A model generated the notes under the pieces. The model saw only the letters and a list, made by a program, of their open reading frames with translations. It was not told the DNA's origin and made no database searches. The position numbers and the translations under genes are program-made. From Caldifarciminota bacterium (GTDB lineage Bacteria; Hydrothermota; UBA3073; NMUJ01): a stretch of DNA of 21,410 nucleotides. The stretch is from assembly GCA_021158725.1 (NCBI GenBank), contig JAGGUB010000106.1, positions 1 to 21,410 on the forward strand, in the 5' to 3' direction. This document shows positions 1-7,316 of the stretch, in pieces; positions within the stretch are counted from its first letter, which is position 1; each line of letters opens with the position of its first letter.

Positions 1-752
1 ACAGACATGAGTCCATAGACCTTACCTTCATGTTCCAACCGTATAGCCATCGTCCCCTTGTCACAACACTTCTCTACTAACGGGCAATTACCGCATCTTG
101 TACGCTGATCCTGTATCACTACCACCTCCGCTTGCGATAATGCCAGTCCCCCACATACAGGTAACACACCATGTTCTAATTGCTTAATTAATGGTTGAAA
201 CGCTTTACCCAACCCCGCCTCTACGTTCGTCACAAGCTTACCGGATTCATCCATAAGAGCGATCCATACATGGTAGTAACCTCTTGTTTCAACAAGAGCA
301 TCACAGATCCCCTTAAGCAGCCGATTGCGGTCTCTCTCCCTTGTGATAAGCTGGTTAACTTCCCGTATACCGTATAATACTGCGTTAATATGTTTTAACC
401 TCTCCTCCGCACGTACTTGCGCGGTGATATCTATCAATATACCAACAATAGATGGCCGACCACGATAAATTATAGCTGTGTCATAGACTTCAACATGGAT
501 AATCTCACCATCCTTCTTTATCCCTCTGAAATTATAGCGAATGGTTTCAACCTCTCCTGATATCTGCTTACGAATGTTCTCCTCCACATGTGGCCAATCC
601 TCCGGCAACACCAGCTCCTTGGGCCCTTTCTTGTCGATTAGCTCCTCAACAGTGTATCCAAATATTTCAGCCAACCTGGGGTTCACATATTTGAATATAC
701 CATCTTGTATCAGGTAGATACCGACCGATGCTTTCTCAGTTAACTCTCTCAT
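1..752 (-). CDS. PAS-GAF sensor protein, C-terminus beyond window edge
   Basis: This open frame runs off the left edge without a stop, so only the N-terminal 250 residues are seen. Residues about 8-118 form a PAS domain (KASVGIYLIQDG at the start, YVNPRLAEIFGYT, then IVGILIDITAQVRAEE at the end). A linker follows, then a GAF-type domain with a Cys cluster (CGNCPLVEKCC) and MAIRLEHEGKVYGLMS. PAS-GAF pairs of this kind usually precede a histidine kinase or GGDEF output module, which would lie outside the window, so the output is unknown. ATG 752 was chosen because a TAG closes the frame at about 779 and a purine-rich AAGGAAGTAGGG lies just upstream. It follows the RmuC-like gene in the same direction, with its own promoter at 811-837. 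No membrane segment is visible in this part. Confidence 0.85.
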   Translation of the reverse strand, partial: MRELTEKASVGIYLIQDGIFKYVNPRLAEIFGYTVEELIDKKGPKELVLPEDWPHVEENIRKQISGEVETIRYNFRGIKKDGEIIHVEVYDTAIIYRGRPSIVGILIDITAQVRAEERLKHINAVLYGIREVNQLITRERDRNRLLKGICDALVETRGYYHVWIALMDESGKLVTNVEAGLGKAFQPLIKQLEHGVLPVCGGLALSQAEVVVIQDQRTRCGNCPLVEKCCDKGTMAIRLEHEGKVYGLMS

Positions 753-810
753 TTGCCCTACTTCCTTCAGTATTGCTGCCTATTTTTTGTTGAATGATCA
801 ACACCCATCA

Positions 811-837
811 AATCTAATTTCTATAATCTCTTGTCAA
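811..837 (-). promoter_or_regulatory. Promoter of the PAS-GAF gene (short spacer)
   Basis: TTGACA (837-832) and TAGATT (816-811) are separated by 15 nt. The TGA stop of the RmuC-like gene (836-834) lies inside the -35 box. The expected start point is near 804, giving a leader of about 50 nt before ATG 752. Geometry matches the other promoters in the window. Confidence 0.6.
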
Positions 838-1730
838 TCCCATGCATCATGACAACTCACCGTACCTTTTGTGATCCTTTCGAATTCATCTTTCAGCTTA
901 CTGTATTTATCGTCGATATCCCTTGCTTTGTTGAACGCATTCCGCAGGTGCCCATAGAAGGTTTGCCAATCCCTATCGATTTCACCGAATATCCTGTTTA
1001 ATACCACAAGATCCTTCCTTATGCGAGCTGCCTCTTCTGACAGCTTTTTTGCCTCCACACCCGCCTTTATGAGTTCTATCCTCTGTGCCAATGTAAGCGG
1101 TGACGTGATTATCACACCACGGGTGGCAAACTCACGCATCATATCGAGCTCTTCTGTCAACAAGTAGTAATGTACACCTTCCGATGGTATATATGCGAAT
1201 GCAAACCCCGCAGTACCGAATTCCGGTCGTACATAGTCAGCAGCTATCTTATTGAGGTGCCGTCTAACATCCTCACGAAACTTTTTCTTAAATTCCCTTT
1301 CTGTTGCCTCATCTTTGGCTTCAACCATCTTACGAAAGTTCTCCAACGGGAACTTCGAATCTATGCATATTATCCCGACAGTCGATTTTATGTATGCATC
1401 AGGTCGTTTACCTTCAAACACCTCCTCTCTTATACCGTACATATCAGGTGGTAGCTGGTCTCTCAATATCGTTTCCAACCCCAGCTCACCAAACGTCCCA
1501 CGTGCCGTTGGTACACGCAATAGATTCTCCAACCTCATATGTGACTCCGCGATATTATTTGCTATTTCCGATATCTTGCCCAGTTTCTCGTCCAGCTTCA
1601 ACTCCATCCACCCCTTAAGTATTGCAGCCTCTATTTCACTCGATGTGATACGTCTGCTTCTGAATATCACGATCAACAACACCAAAACTACTAACACAAG
1701 GATGATCCCCAACATCACATTTACCATCAT
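834..1730 (-). CDS. rmuC: RmuC-family protein, short form
   Basis: RmuC proteins are membrane-anchored, PD-(D/E)xK-related proteins linked to limiting inversions and other rearrangements at replication forks. The N-terminus is a single hydrophobic segment (MLGIILVLVVLVLLIVIF) followed by RSRR, so the body should face the cytoplasm. The core motifs GTFGELGLETIL, GKRPDAYI and ICIDSKFPLENF are present; the D and DSK residues fit the PD-(D/E)xK pattern. At about 298 residues it is shorter than typical RmuC (400-500) because the long coiled coil before the core is reduced to a short stretch. I prefer ATG 1730, preceded by AGGGGTGG as a ribosome site. GTG 1736 and ATG 1715 are also in frame, and TTGACA at 1746-1741 could instead drive a leaderless start near 1715. 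It is divergent from the gene at 1888. Confidence 0.87.
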   Translation of the reverse strand: MMVNVMLGIILVLVVLVLLIVIFRSRRITSSEIEAAILKGWMELKLDEKLGKISEIANNIAESHMRLENLLRVPTARGTFGELGLETILRDQLPPDMYGIREEVFEGKRPDAYIKSTVGIICIDSKFPLENFRKMVEAKDEATEREFKKKFREDVRRHLNKIAADYVRPEFGTAGFAFAYIPSEGVHYYLLTEELDMMREFATRGVIITSPLTLAQRIELIKAGVEAKKLSEEAARIRKDLVVLNRIFGEIDRDWQTFYGHLRNAFNKARDIDDKYSKLKDEFERITKGTVSCHDAWD

Positions 1731-1854
1731 GGCCACCCCTTGTCAATCAACAACCTTTCACATTTATAAACCACATCTACATACCACCACATTATCAATA
1801 TACTGCAACTTACCACATATCAAGTTATCTCGTTCCATGTTATATTATTGGTTC

Positions 1855-1881
1855 TTGAGACTTATCCATCTCGATTATCTT
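1855..1881 (+). promoter_or_regulatory. Promoter of the IPCT/DIPPS gene, likely leaderless
   Basis: TTGAGA (1855-1860), 15 nt, TATCTT (1876-1881), then 6 nt to ATG 1888. The predicted transcript start coincides with the start codon, and no Shine-Dalgarno sequence is visible before this ATG. Confidence 0.55.
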
Positions 1882-1887
1882 ATTTCC

Positions 1888-3222
1888 ATGCAAGCCGTAA
1901 TAATATGTGCAGGTAAAGGTGAACGGCTCACCCAGCTCACCAGAGGTAAGCCCAAACCGCTCATCCCATTACTTGGTATACCGCTCATCATCCGCATAAT
2001 ACTCAATGCACGTGCTGCTGGTATCGATGAGTTCATCATCGTCGTCGGTTACGCCCATGAAGCCATATCTTCATATCTCAAAGAGTTCGCACATCGTGAA
2101 CACCTTAACCTCAAAATTGTGTACAACCCCGATTGGCAATCAGGTAACGGTACCTCAGTTTTAGCAGCCGAACCCTACGTAGATGACCACTTTCTATTGT
2201 TGATGGGTGACCACATTTTCGACCCCCAAGTATTATCACAATTCCTACGTATCACACGTCAACCTAATACCTCCTACATACTTGCAGATACCGATATAGC
2301 GAAAGGCGACAAGCTACATGAGGCTACCAAACTACAAATCGGTCCCAACAACCACGTACTTAATATAGGTAAACACCTACATGAGTTCAACGCCATCGAT
2401 ACCGGTATTTTCATATTGCATCGATCTGTCTTCTCCGCACTACGTAAGTCCATCGAGCATGGCGATTACACACTAACGGGTGGTATGTTGCAACTTATCC
2501 AAACCAGCCAATTGGTTGCCTTTCCCATACATGGGTTCATGTGGTGTGATATCGATACACCCACCGACCTCAGGTTAGCTGAGACACTTTTACTTCGACA
2601 GCTACCCAAACCCCAAGAGGATGGCATAATCTCACGTCACCTCAATCGCCCCATATCGTTACAGTTATCACGTTTATTTGCACGCGGTGGGGTTCACCCT
2701 AACCTCATCAGCTTATCTGTGTTGCTACTATCGGTGGTTGCTGCGGTTATGTTCGCTTCCACCACAACCTGGCTATGGATGATCGCCGGCATACTTGTAC
2801 AGATAGCTTCCATACTCGACGGTTGTGATGGCGAGGTAGCACGTTTGCTTCACAAAGCACGTCCTTTTGGTGGATGGTTCGACACCTTACTTGATCGCTA
2901 CGGTGAGCTCATCCTATGTTTGGGTATCACCTACGGATACTGGCGGGTACAGCCATACTGGTGGGTACCATTGCTTGCGGTTTTACCCATCACGGGCTTC
3001 ATACTTGCAAGCTACACACGTAAGGAGTATCACCTACGTTACAATAAGCCGTATCCACTTAATGTTTGGAACTACCTATCCAAACGTGACCTACGGCTGT
3101 TCTTGATATTTCTGGGCAGCATATTCTTCGTACCTTACTGGATGATGATCGCAATTGGTGGGCTCACCCACTTATGTATCAACATGATGTTCATCACCAT
3201 ACGATGGCAGTCACATTCTTAG
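1888..3222 (+). CDS. Bifunctional inositol-1-phosphate cytidylyltransferase / DIPP synthase-like protein
   Basis: This fusion has a nucleotidyltransferase domain (residues about 1-235) and a CDP-alcohol phosphatidyltransferase domain (about 245-444). The first shows AGKGERL at 8-14, KPKPLIPLLG at 21-30, MGDH at 106-109 and a late MWCDIDTPTD. The second carries the complete D-x2-D-G-x2-A-R-x8-G-x3-D-x3-D signature at 311-336, with several membrane helices. Length and domain order match the bifunctional IPCT/DIPPS of Archaeoglobus and Aquificales. That enzyme makes CDP-inositol from CTP and inositol-1-phosphate, then couples it to a second inositol-1-phosphate to give phosphorylated di-myo-inositol phosphate, a compatible solute of hyperthermophiles. 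ATG 1888 starts the conserved AVIICAGKGERL; upstream codons in the frame lie in the promoter and the opposite gene. No inositol-phosphate synthase or phosphatase is nearby. Another inositol- or alcohol-phosphate substrate remains possible. Confidence 0.85.
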   Translation: MQAVIICAGKGERLTQLTRGKPKPLIPLLGIPLIIRIILNARAAGIDEFIIVVGYAHEAISSYLKEFAHREHLNLKIVYNPDWQSGNGTSVLAAEPYVDDHFLLLMGDHIFDPQVLSQFLRITRQPNTSYILADTDIAKGDKLHEATKLQIGPNNHVLNIGKHLHEFNAIDTGIFILHRSVFSALRKSIEHGDYTLTGGMLQLIQTSQLVAFPIHGFMWCDIDTPTDLRLAETLLLRQLPKPQEDGIISRHLNRPISLQLSRLFARGGVHPNLISLSVLLLSVVAAVMFASTTTWLWMIAGILVQIASILDGCDGEVARLLHKARPFGGWFDTLLDRYGELILCLGITYGYWRVQPYWWVPLLAVLPITGFILASYTRKEYHLRYNKPYPLNVWNYLSKRDLRLFLIFLGSIFFVPYWMMIAIGGLTHLCINMMFITIRWQSHS

Positions 3223-3905
3223 AAGCTGATGCACGTTTCTTCTACAAGATATTGGATCATCATCATGAAACCGAGCTCCGCCTATTACAGCGTGGCAAAT
3301 ACCCAATATGTAAGATCGTAAAGGATGAGGATAGGTTTATCGAAGTATGTCGCAACTGGTCAGGCCGTCGTAACCTCTACGCTGTGTTACGTGAACGTCA
3401 ACCTGGCCTACGCAAACCTGCGACCATGTTCGATATAGTTGCTGTACAGATATTAGTGCTCGATATCGACCCAATACGGGCACCTGAAACACCTGCGACA
3501 GAGGATGAGCTTTCACATGCAATAGAAGTTGGCCACCACATAGCGGATTGGTTTGAACGTTCCGGTTACAAGCGTCCGCTGCTTGCCATCACCGGTAACG
3601 GAGTATGCCTCTATTTCCGTATACCACGTTGGCAAGTAACTGATACCAACCGTTACGCGGTTACTGATACACTTCAGAGGTTTGAATCCTGGTCACGTCA
3701 GCAGTTCCGTACAGTGCTTACCAAGCATAACTGTCAGATCGATAGCATGTACGACCTACCCCGTATAGGGCGTGTCATCGGCACCTTAAACATAAAAGGT
3801 GAACCCACACCCACCCGTCCATGGCGGTTAGCTAAGTGGCTCACCAAGCATCCCCCGGTGGAAGATGCTGAACTACTTAAATGGTTACAATCACTGAAAA
3901 GCTGA
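3204..3905 (+). CDS. Archaeo-eukaryotic primase (AEP)-like protein
   Basis: The 233-residue product resembles the catalytic core of AEP-superfamily primases (PrimPol and plasmid/phage replication primases). Motif I is VLDIDP (two acidic metal ligands, D87 and D89). The second block is AITGNGVCLYF (129-138), where the usual TGNGxH has Cys in place of His. The third is ID..YDLPRIGRVIGTLNIKG (179-199), followed by RPWR (205-208), which matches the hD plus R..GT.N.KG pattern of this family. There is no helicase or zinc domain. ATG 3204 gives a 19 bp overlap with the upstream gene; ATG 3174 is in frame but would overlap by 49 bp. It is co-transcribed with the IPCT/DIPPS gene and has no mobile-element genes around it. 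Role unknown: repair primase, or an inactive relative given the missing His. Confidence 0.65.
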   Translation: MAVTFLEADARFFYKILDHHHETELRLLQRGKYPICKIVKDEDRFIEVCRNWSGRRNLYAVLRERQPGLRKPATMFDIVAVQILVLDIDPIRAPETPATEDELSHAIEVGHHIADWFERSGYKRPLLAITGNGVCLYFRIPRWQVTDTNRYAVTDTLQRFESWSRQQFRTVLTKHNCQIDSMYDLPRIGRVIGTLNIKGEPTPTRPWRLAKWLTKHPPVEDAELLKWLQSLKS

Positions 3906-4889
3906 TCATATCCAACCACGTCGTTTGAAATAAACCATCATACCACCAGCTATCACTGCCATCACCCCCATAATGATAGGATATCCCCAATACCAGTTAA
4001 GTTCTGGCATATTCCATGGGCTAACCCTTGTGTTGAAATTCATCCCATATATTCCAGTTATGAATGTCAACGGTATAAATATCGTACCTATGATGGTGAG
4101 CATCTTTATCACTTCGTTCATTCTATTGCTTACACTCGATAGGTACACGTCCAGCATCTCACCCATAGTTTCGTGTTGTGTTTCAACTATATCGAGTATA
4201 TCGACCACATGTCCATAACTGTTGCGTAGGTATGGTATTGTCTGCTCTTTTATGAGTGGCGATTCGGTTTCCACCATATTGTATAATATCTCCCTCAGTG
4301 GCCACACGTTTCGACGTATTATAAGTAACTCCCTACGTAACCTATGTATTCTTTCAAGTGTCCTCGTAGTGGGGTTGACGACCAGCTCATCTTCTATTCG
4401 GTCGATATGTTCACCTAATTTTTCCAAAATCGGAAATACCTGTGCCACAACACTATCGATTATCACGTACAGGAGATAATCGGTACCCATCTTACGTATA
4501 CGTGTACCTGTAGTGGTTAGCCGTTCAACTATAGGCTCGAATACATGGGTTGGTTGATGTTGTATGGTCAACACATAGTCCTTACTCATTATCATGCTGA
4601 CCCTGCTCACATGTATACGTTGTCTATCGTATCTTGGTATCATCACAACGATGAACAGATACGTACCAAAATCTTCATAGTGTGACCTACCGTGAGGCTT
4701 GGTTAGCTCCTTCACCACAAGTTGGTGTAGGTTGAGATATTCCCCTAACTCATGTATAACCGTAAGTGTGGGCTCCTTAATATCGATCCAGGTAACCCCT
4801 TTACCTATATAGGATGTACATTCTCTTATTGATTTAACGGTTCTGGCCTCAACCTCCTTTTCGGAATAATTTATCACTCGGATGACCAT
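3906..4889 (-). CDS. corA: CorA-family Mg2+/Co2+ channel
   Basis: CorA forms pentameric inner-membrane channels for Mg2+ and related divalent ions. The 327-residue length is normal for the family. A soluble N-terminal funnel domain (about 1-240) with long charged helices (IEDELVVNPTTRTLERIHRLRRELL) is followed by two C-terminal membrane segments. The first ends in the selectivity signature YGMNF (GMN at about 282-284), the periplasmic loop contains MPELNWYWGYP, and the tail is basic (FKRRGWI). ATG 4889 is fixed by AAGGAGG at 4900-4894 with a 4 nt spacer, one of the few canonical ribosome sites here. It is divergent from the SAM hydroxide adenosyltransferase, with back-to-back promoters, and convergent with the AEP gene. 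The two stop codons abut in one TGATCA (3903-3908). Confidence 0.95.
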   Translation of the reverse strand: MVIRVINYSEKEVEARTVKSIRECTSYIGKGVTWIDIKEPTLTVIHELGEYLNLHQLVVKELTKPHGRSHYEDFGTYLFIVVMIPRYDRQRIHVSRVSMIMSKDYVLTIQHQPTHVFEPIVERLTTTGTRIRKMGTDYLLYVIIDSVVAQVFPILEKLGEHIDRIEDELVVNPTTRTLERIHRLRRELLIIRRNVWPLREILYNMVETESPLIKEQTIPYLRNSYGHVVDILDIVETQHETMGEMLDVYLSSVSNRMNEVIKMLTIIGTIFIPLTFITGIYGMNFNTRVSPWNMPELNWYWGYPIIMGVMAVIAGGMMVYFKRRGWI

Positions 4890-4909
4890 TTTACCTCCTT
4901 TTGCAATTT

Positions 4910-4937
4910 AATATAACCCACTACCTGCAGATGACAC
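4910..4937 (-). promoter_or_regulatory. corA: Candidate corA promoter
   Basis: GTGTCA (4937-4932), 16 nt, TATATT (4915-4910). The expected start near 4903 leaves a leader of about 14 nt that just contains the AAGGAGG. The -35 box matches TTGACA at 4 of 6 bases. Confidence 0.45.
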
Positions 4938-4938
4938 G

Positions 4939-4966
4939 TTGACAACCCACTACACTAAGCTACTCT
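4939..4966 (+). promoter_or_regulatory. Promoter of the SAM hydroxide adenosyltransferase gene, likely leaderless
   Basis: TTGACA (4939-4944), 16 nt, TACTCT (4961-4966), 5 nt, then ATG 4972. The TTG of this -35 box is in frame with the gene and can be mistaken for its start codon. Confidence 0.6.
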
Positions 4967-4971
4967 ATCAC

Positions 4972-5772
4972 ATGCGTATCATAGCATTGCTTACGGATTT
5001 CGGTCACCAAGATATCTTCGTTGGTGTAATGAAAGCCATTATGTTACGCATAAATCCCAACCTCCATATCGTCGATATCACCCATGAAGTAGCGCCACAG
5101 GCGGTTCGTACAGCTTGTTTGCTGCTCATGCACTCATACAAGTATTTTCCCAAAGACACCATATTTGTTGCAGTCGTCGACCCCGGAGTAGGTACCACAC
5201 GTAAGCCTATACTTATAGAGGCTGATGATTACTATTTCATCGGTCCCGACAATGGCATATTTTCATTCATTCATCCCGATTCTATCACCAGAATAGTATG
5301 GCTCACCAATGATAAGTACTTCCTACATCCAGTATCAAGTACGTTTCATGGCCGTGACATATTTGCACCGGTAGCTGCACATTTGTCGAAAGGTACACCA
5401 GTTGATGATTTTGGCCCCAGGCTTGACACCATCGTACGTATTGAGTTACCACAGCCGAAGCAGGTAGGTGATAAACTTATCGGTGAGATCATCCACGTGG
5501 ATAGGTTTGGTAACCTCATCTCTAACATATCAGAAGATGCTTTCAAATCCTTCATCGGCAATGCACGGTTTGAACTACACGTGGCAGGTAAAGTGATAAC
5601 TCGGCTTTCTTCTTCGTATGGTGAGGCTAAAGATGGTGAAATCATCGCATTATTTGACTCTTTCCATATGCTTGAGATTAGCGTTAAGAACAGTTCATGT
5701 GCTGACGCCCTCGGTACAGGTATCGGCACCCCCATTGTAATCATTCGTATCACCCAACCATGCAGTGGTTGA
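4972..5772 (+). CDS. SAM hydroxide adenosyltransferase (DUF62 family)
   Basis: Members of this family hydrolyse S-adenosylmethionine to adenosine and methionine; they are relatives of fluorinase and chlorinase. The protein (266 residues) has TDFG (8-11) with D14, DITHEVAP (35-42), VDPGVGTTR (69-77), PDNG (92-95) and the C-terminal-domain motif DRFGNLISNI. The halogenase-specific insertion is not evident, which favours the hydrolase. ATG 4972 matches the usual family start (MRIIALLTDFG); an in-frame TTG at 4939 falls in the -35 box. It heads a plus-strand run with GGGP synthase and sirtuin. Its TGA stop at 5770-5772 lies within the TTGACT -35 box of the next gene. Confidence 0.93.
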   Translation: MRIIALLTDFGHQDIFVGVMKAIMLRINPNLHIVDITHEVAPQAVRTACLLLMHSYKYFPKDTIFVAVVDPGVGTTRKPILIEADDYYFIGPDNGIFSFIHPDSITRIVWLTNDKYFLHPVSSTFHGRDIFAPVAAHLSKGTPVDDFGPRLDTIVRIELPQPKQVGDKLIGEIIHVDRFGNLISNISEDAFKSFIGNARFELHVAGKVITRLSSSYGEAKDGEIIALFDSFHMLEISVKNSSCADALGTGIGTPIVIIRITQPCSG

Positions 5773-5795
5773 CTTTCATCCGGTTTACACAAAAT
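5769..5795 (+). promoter_or_regulatory. Candidate promoter of the GGGP synthase gene
   Basis: TTGACT (5769-5774), 15 nt, CAAAAT (5790-5795), 9 nt, then ATG 5805. The -35 box overlaps the stop codon of the preceding gene. The -10 box is weak but in the same register as the TAAAAT boxes at 16.5 kb. Confidence 0.45.
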
Positions 5796-5804
5796 TTTTA
5801 ATCA

Positions 5805-6527
5805 ATGGTGCTCAACTATTTACTTGATATCATAAAAGAGCGTGCCGGCTTTTTGGTGTTAATCGACCCTGACGATCCGTTTCCATCCGAATCCGCCCTA
5901 CGTGAGTTCGATCGTCATGCTGATGCAGTGTTAATCGGTGGTAGCACCACCGGTATTGATGACTTTCACGAGTTTGCACATCGTATTAAGGAAAGATTAC
6001 ACATACCGCTGATCATATTCCCCGGTAATGCGTTACAGGTGACCCCACACGCAGATGCGATACTGTTTCCGTCACTCCTTACCGGTAATAACCCCACGTA
6101 CCTTATAGAGGAGCAGGTTAAGATGGCACCACTCGTCTATCGATACAAGCTCGAAGCAATACCGCTTGCGTATCTACTGGTGGAAGGTGGTACGATGACC
6201 TCTGTACATTATGTAACACATACCCTACCGATGCCACGTGATAAGGTGAAGCTTGCCCAATATTATGCGTTAGCTGCACAGTATCTGGGGTTCAAACTCC
6301 TATATCTCGAATCCGGTAGCGGTGCCAAACTCTCGCCACCTACCGAGCTCATCCGTGGTATCAAGCAATACGTGCAGTTGCCACTGATTGTTGGTGGTGG
6401 TATCAAATCACCCGATGACGCGCATGATAAGGTAGTAGCGGGTGCCAACCTCGTTGTCATTGGTCAAAAGCTACAGGAGGATCATACTTTGACAGCCGAA
6501 TTCGCCAACGCTATCAAACACAAGTAA
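5805..6527 (+). CDS. Geranylgeranylglyceryl phosphate synthase (group II)
   Basis: This TIM-barrel prenyltransferase joins sn-glycerol-1-phosphate to a polyprenyl diphosphate, the first ether bond of archaeal-type lipids. Known family motifs seen are LIDPDDP (19-25), IGGSTTG (44-50), FPGN (72-75), FPSLLTGNNP (88-97), VEGGTMTSV (126-134), YLESGSG (167-173) and VGGGI (196-200). The 240-residue length and LTGNNP block suit the GGGPS/PcrB superfamily; group II forms occur in archaea and in some FCB-type bacteria. Chain length of the prenyl donor cannot be read from the sequence. No glycerol-1-phosphate dehydrogenase or second prenyltransferase is in the window. It sits between the SAM hydrolase (32 bp gap) and a sirtuin (9 bp gap). 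Confidence 0.93.
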   Translation: MVLNYLLDIIKERAGFLVLIDPDDPFPSESALREFDRHADAVLIGGSTTGIDDFHEFAHRIKERLHIPLIIFPGNALQVTPHADAILFPSLLTGNNPTYLIEEQVKMAPLVYRYKLEAIPLAYLLVEGGTMTSVHYVTHTLPMPRDKVKLAQYYALAAQYLGFKLLYLESGSGAKLSPPTELIRGIKQYVQLPLIVGGGIKSPDDAHDKVVAGANLVVIGQKLQEDHTLTAEFANAIKHK

Positions 6528-6536
6528 CTGCTACCT

Positions 6537-7283
6537 ATGCAACAAGAGGATAAATTTATCCAAGCCACCAACCTCATAGCAGATGCAAACCACCTACTGG
6601 TGTTCACCGGTGCAGGTGTATCACACGAAAGCGGTATACCCGTATTTCGAGGTAAGAACGGGTTATGGCAAAAATATCGACCTGAGGAGCTTGCCACCCC
6701 AGACGCCTTCCGTAAAGCTCCACGTGTGGTATGGGATTGGTATAGATACCGTAGGGCACTCATAAGGAAAGCTAACCCCAACCCCGCACATATAGTGATA
6801 GCGGAACTCGAACGCATAAAATCCACATTCTTACTTGTAACCCAAAACGTAGATGGCTTACATAGGGTTGCTGGTAACAAGAAGCTGGTCGAACTCCATG
6901 GTAACATTTTCTACACAAAATGTACCGCTTGTGACAACTGTATCTACGAATATGAGGGTGAGAACTGGTCCGATCTACCCTACTGCGAATGTGGTGCACT
7001 CATGCGGCCTGCAGTCGTATGGTTCGGTGAACCCTTGCCTGAGGCTGCACTCACACAGGCGTTTGAGTTTGCACGTACCGCAGATGTTGTGCTGGTGGTG
7101 GGTACCTCTGGTGTGGTCTATCCAGCTGCATATGTACCATTGATAGTTAAGCAACACGGTGGTAAAGTTATCGAAGTAAACATAGAACCTTCAGCTATCA
7201 CTCCACACGCAGATATCTTTTTACAAGGCAAAGCGGGTGATGTTCTAACTCATATTATGAAACTATTAACCCGCAGCAAATGA
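6537..7283 (+). CDS. cobB: NAD-dependent protein deacylase, Sir2 family (class III type)
   Basis: Sirtuins remove acyl groups from lysine using NAD. The Rossmann and catalytic motifs are intact: FTGAGVSHESGIPVFRG (23-39), TQNVDGLH (102-109) and catalytic H121 in LVELHGN. The zinc site is C129, C132, C150 and C152, spaced C-x2-C-x17-C-x-C; an extra Cys lies at 135. Y69 and R72 form the Y-x-x-R motif that in SIRT5 and E. coli CobB binds acidic acyl groups, so desuccinylase or demalonylase activity is expected beside deacetylation. The length (248) is normal for a bacterial enzyme. ATG 6537 is 9 bp after the GGGP synthase stop with no clear ribosome site, consistent with co-transcription. Confidence 0.93.
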   Translation: MQQEDKFIQATNLIADANHLLVFTGAGVSHESGIPVFRGKNGLWQKYRPEELATPDAFRKAPRVVWDWYRYRRALIRKANPNPAHIVIAELERIKSTFLLVTQNVDGLHRVAGNKKLVELHGNIFYTKCTACDNCIYEYEGENWSDLPYCECGALMRPAVVWFGEPLPEAALTQAFEFARTADVVLVVGTSGVVYPAAYVPLIVKQHGGKVIEVNIEPSAITPHADIFLQGKAGDVLTHIMKLLTRSK

Positions 7284-7316
7284 ATTACCAACATCCACTC
7301 TGGTGGGTGCCATCCA

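Noticed and set aside
778..808. 13-codon open frame starting ATG 808 ahead of the PAS gene, considered as a leader peptide or a frameshifted N-terminus.
   Set aside because: The predicted transcript start (near 804) lies downstream of this ATG, and changing the A-run length by one does not join the frames without meeting a stop.
1252..1887. Long N-terminal extension of the IPCT/DIPPS frame.
   Set aside because: It is antisense to the RmuC-like gene, and the conserved nucleotidyltransferase start is at 1888.
6489..6517. TTGACA-N17-TATCAA before the sirtuin gene.
   Set aside because: It lies inside the GGGPS coding region, does not share the 15-16 nt spacing or the 33-37 nt distance to the ATG, and is probably coincidental.
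7284..7316. Possible terminator between sirtuin and tatC (CCAC-TCTG-GTGG).
   Set aside because: Four-base stem without a T-run on either strand; too weak to call.
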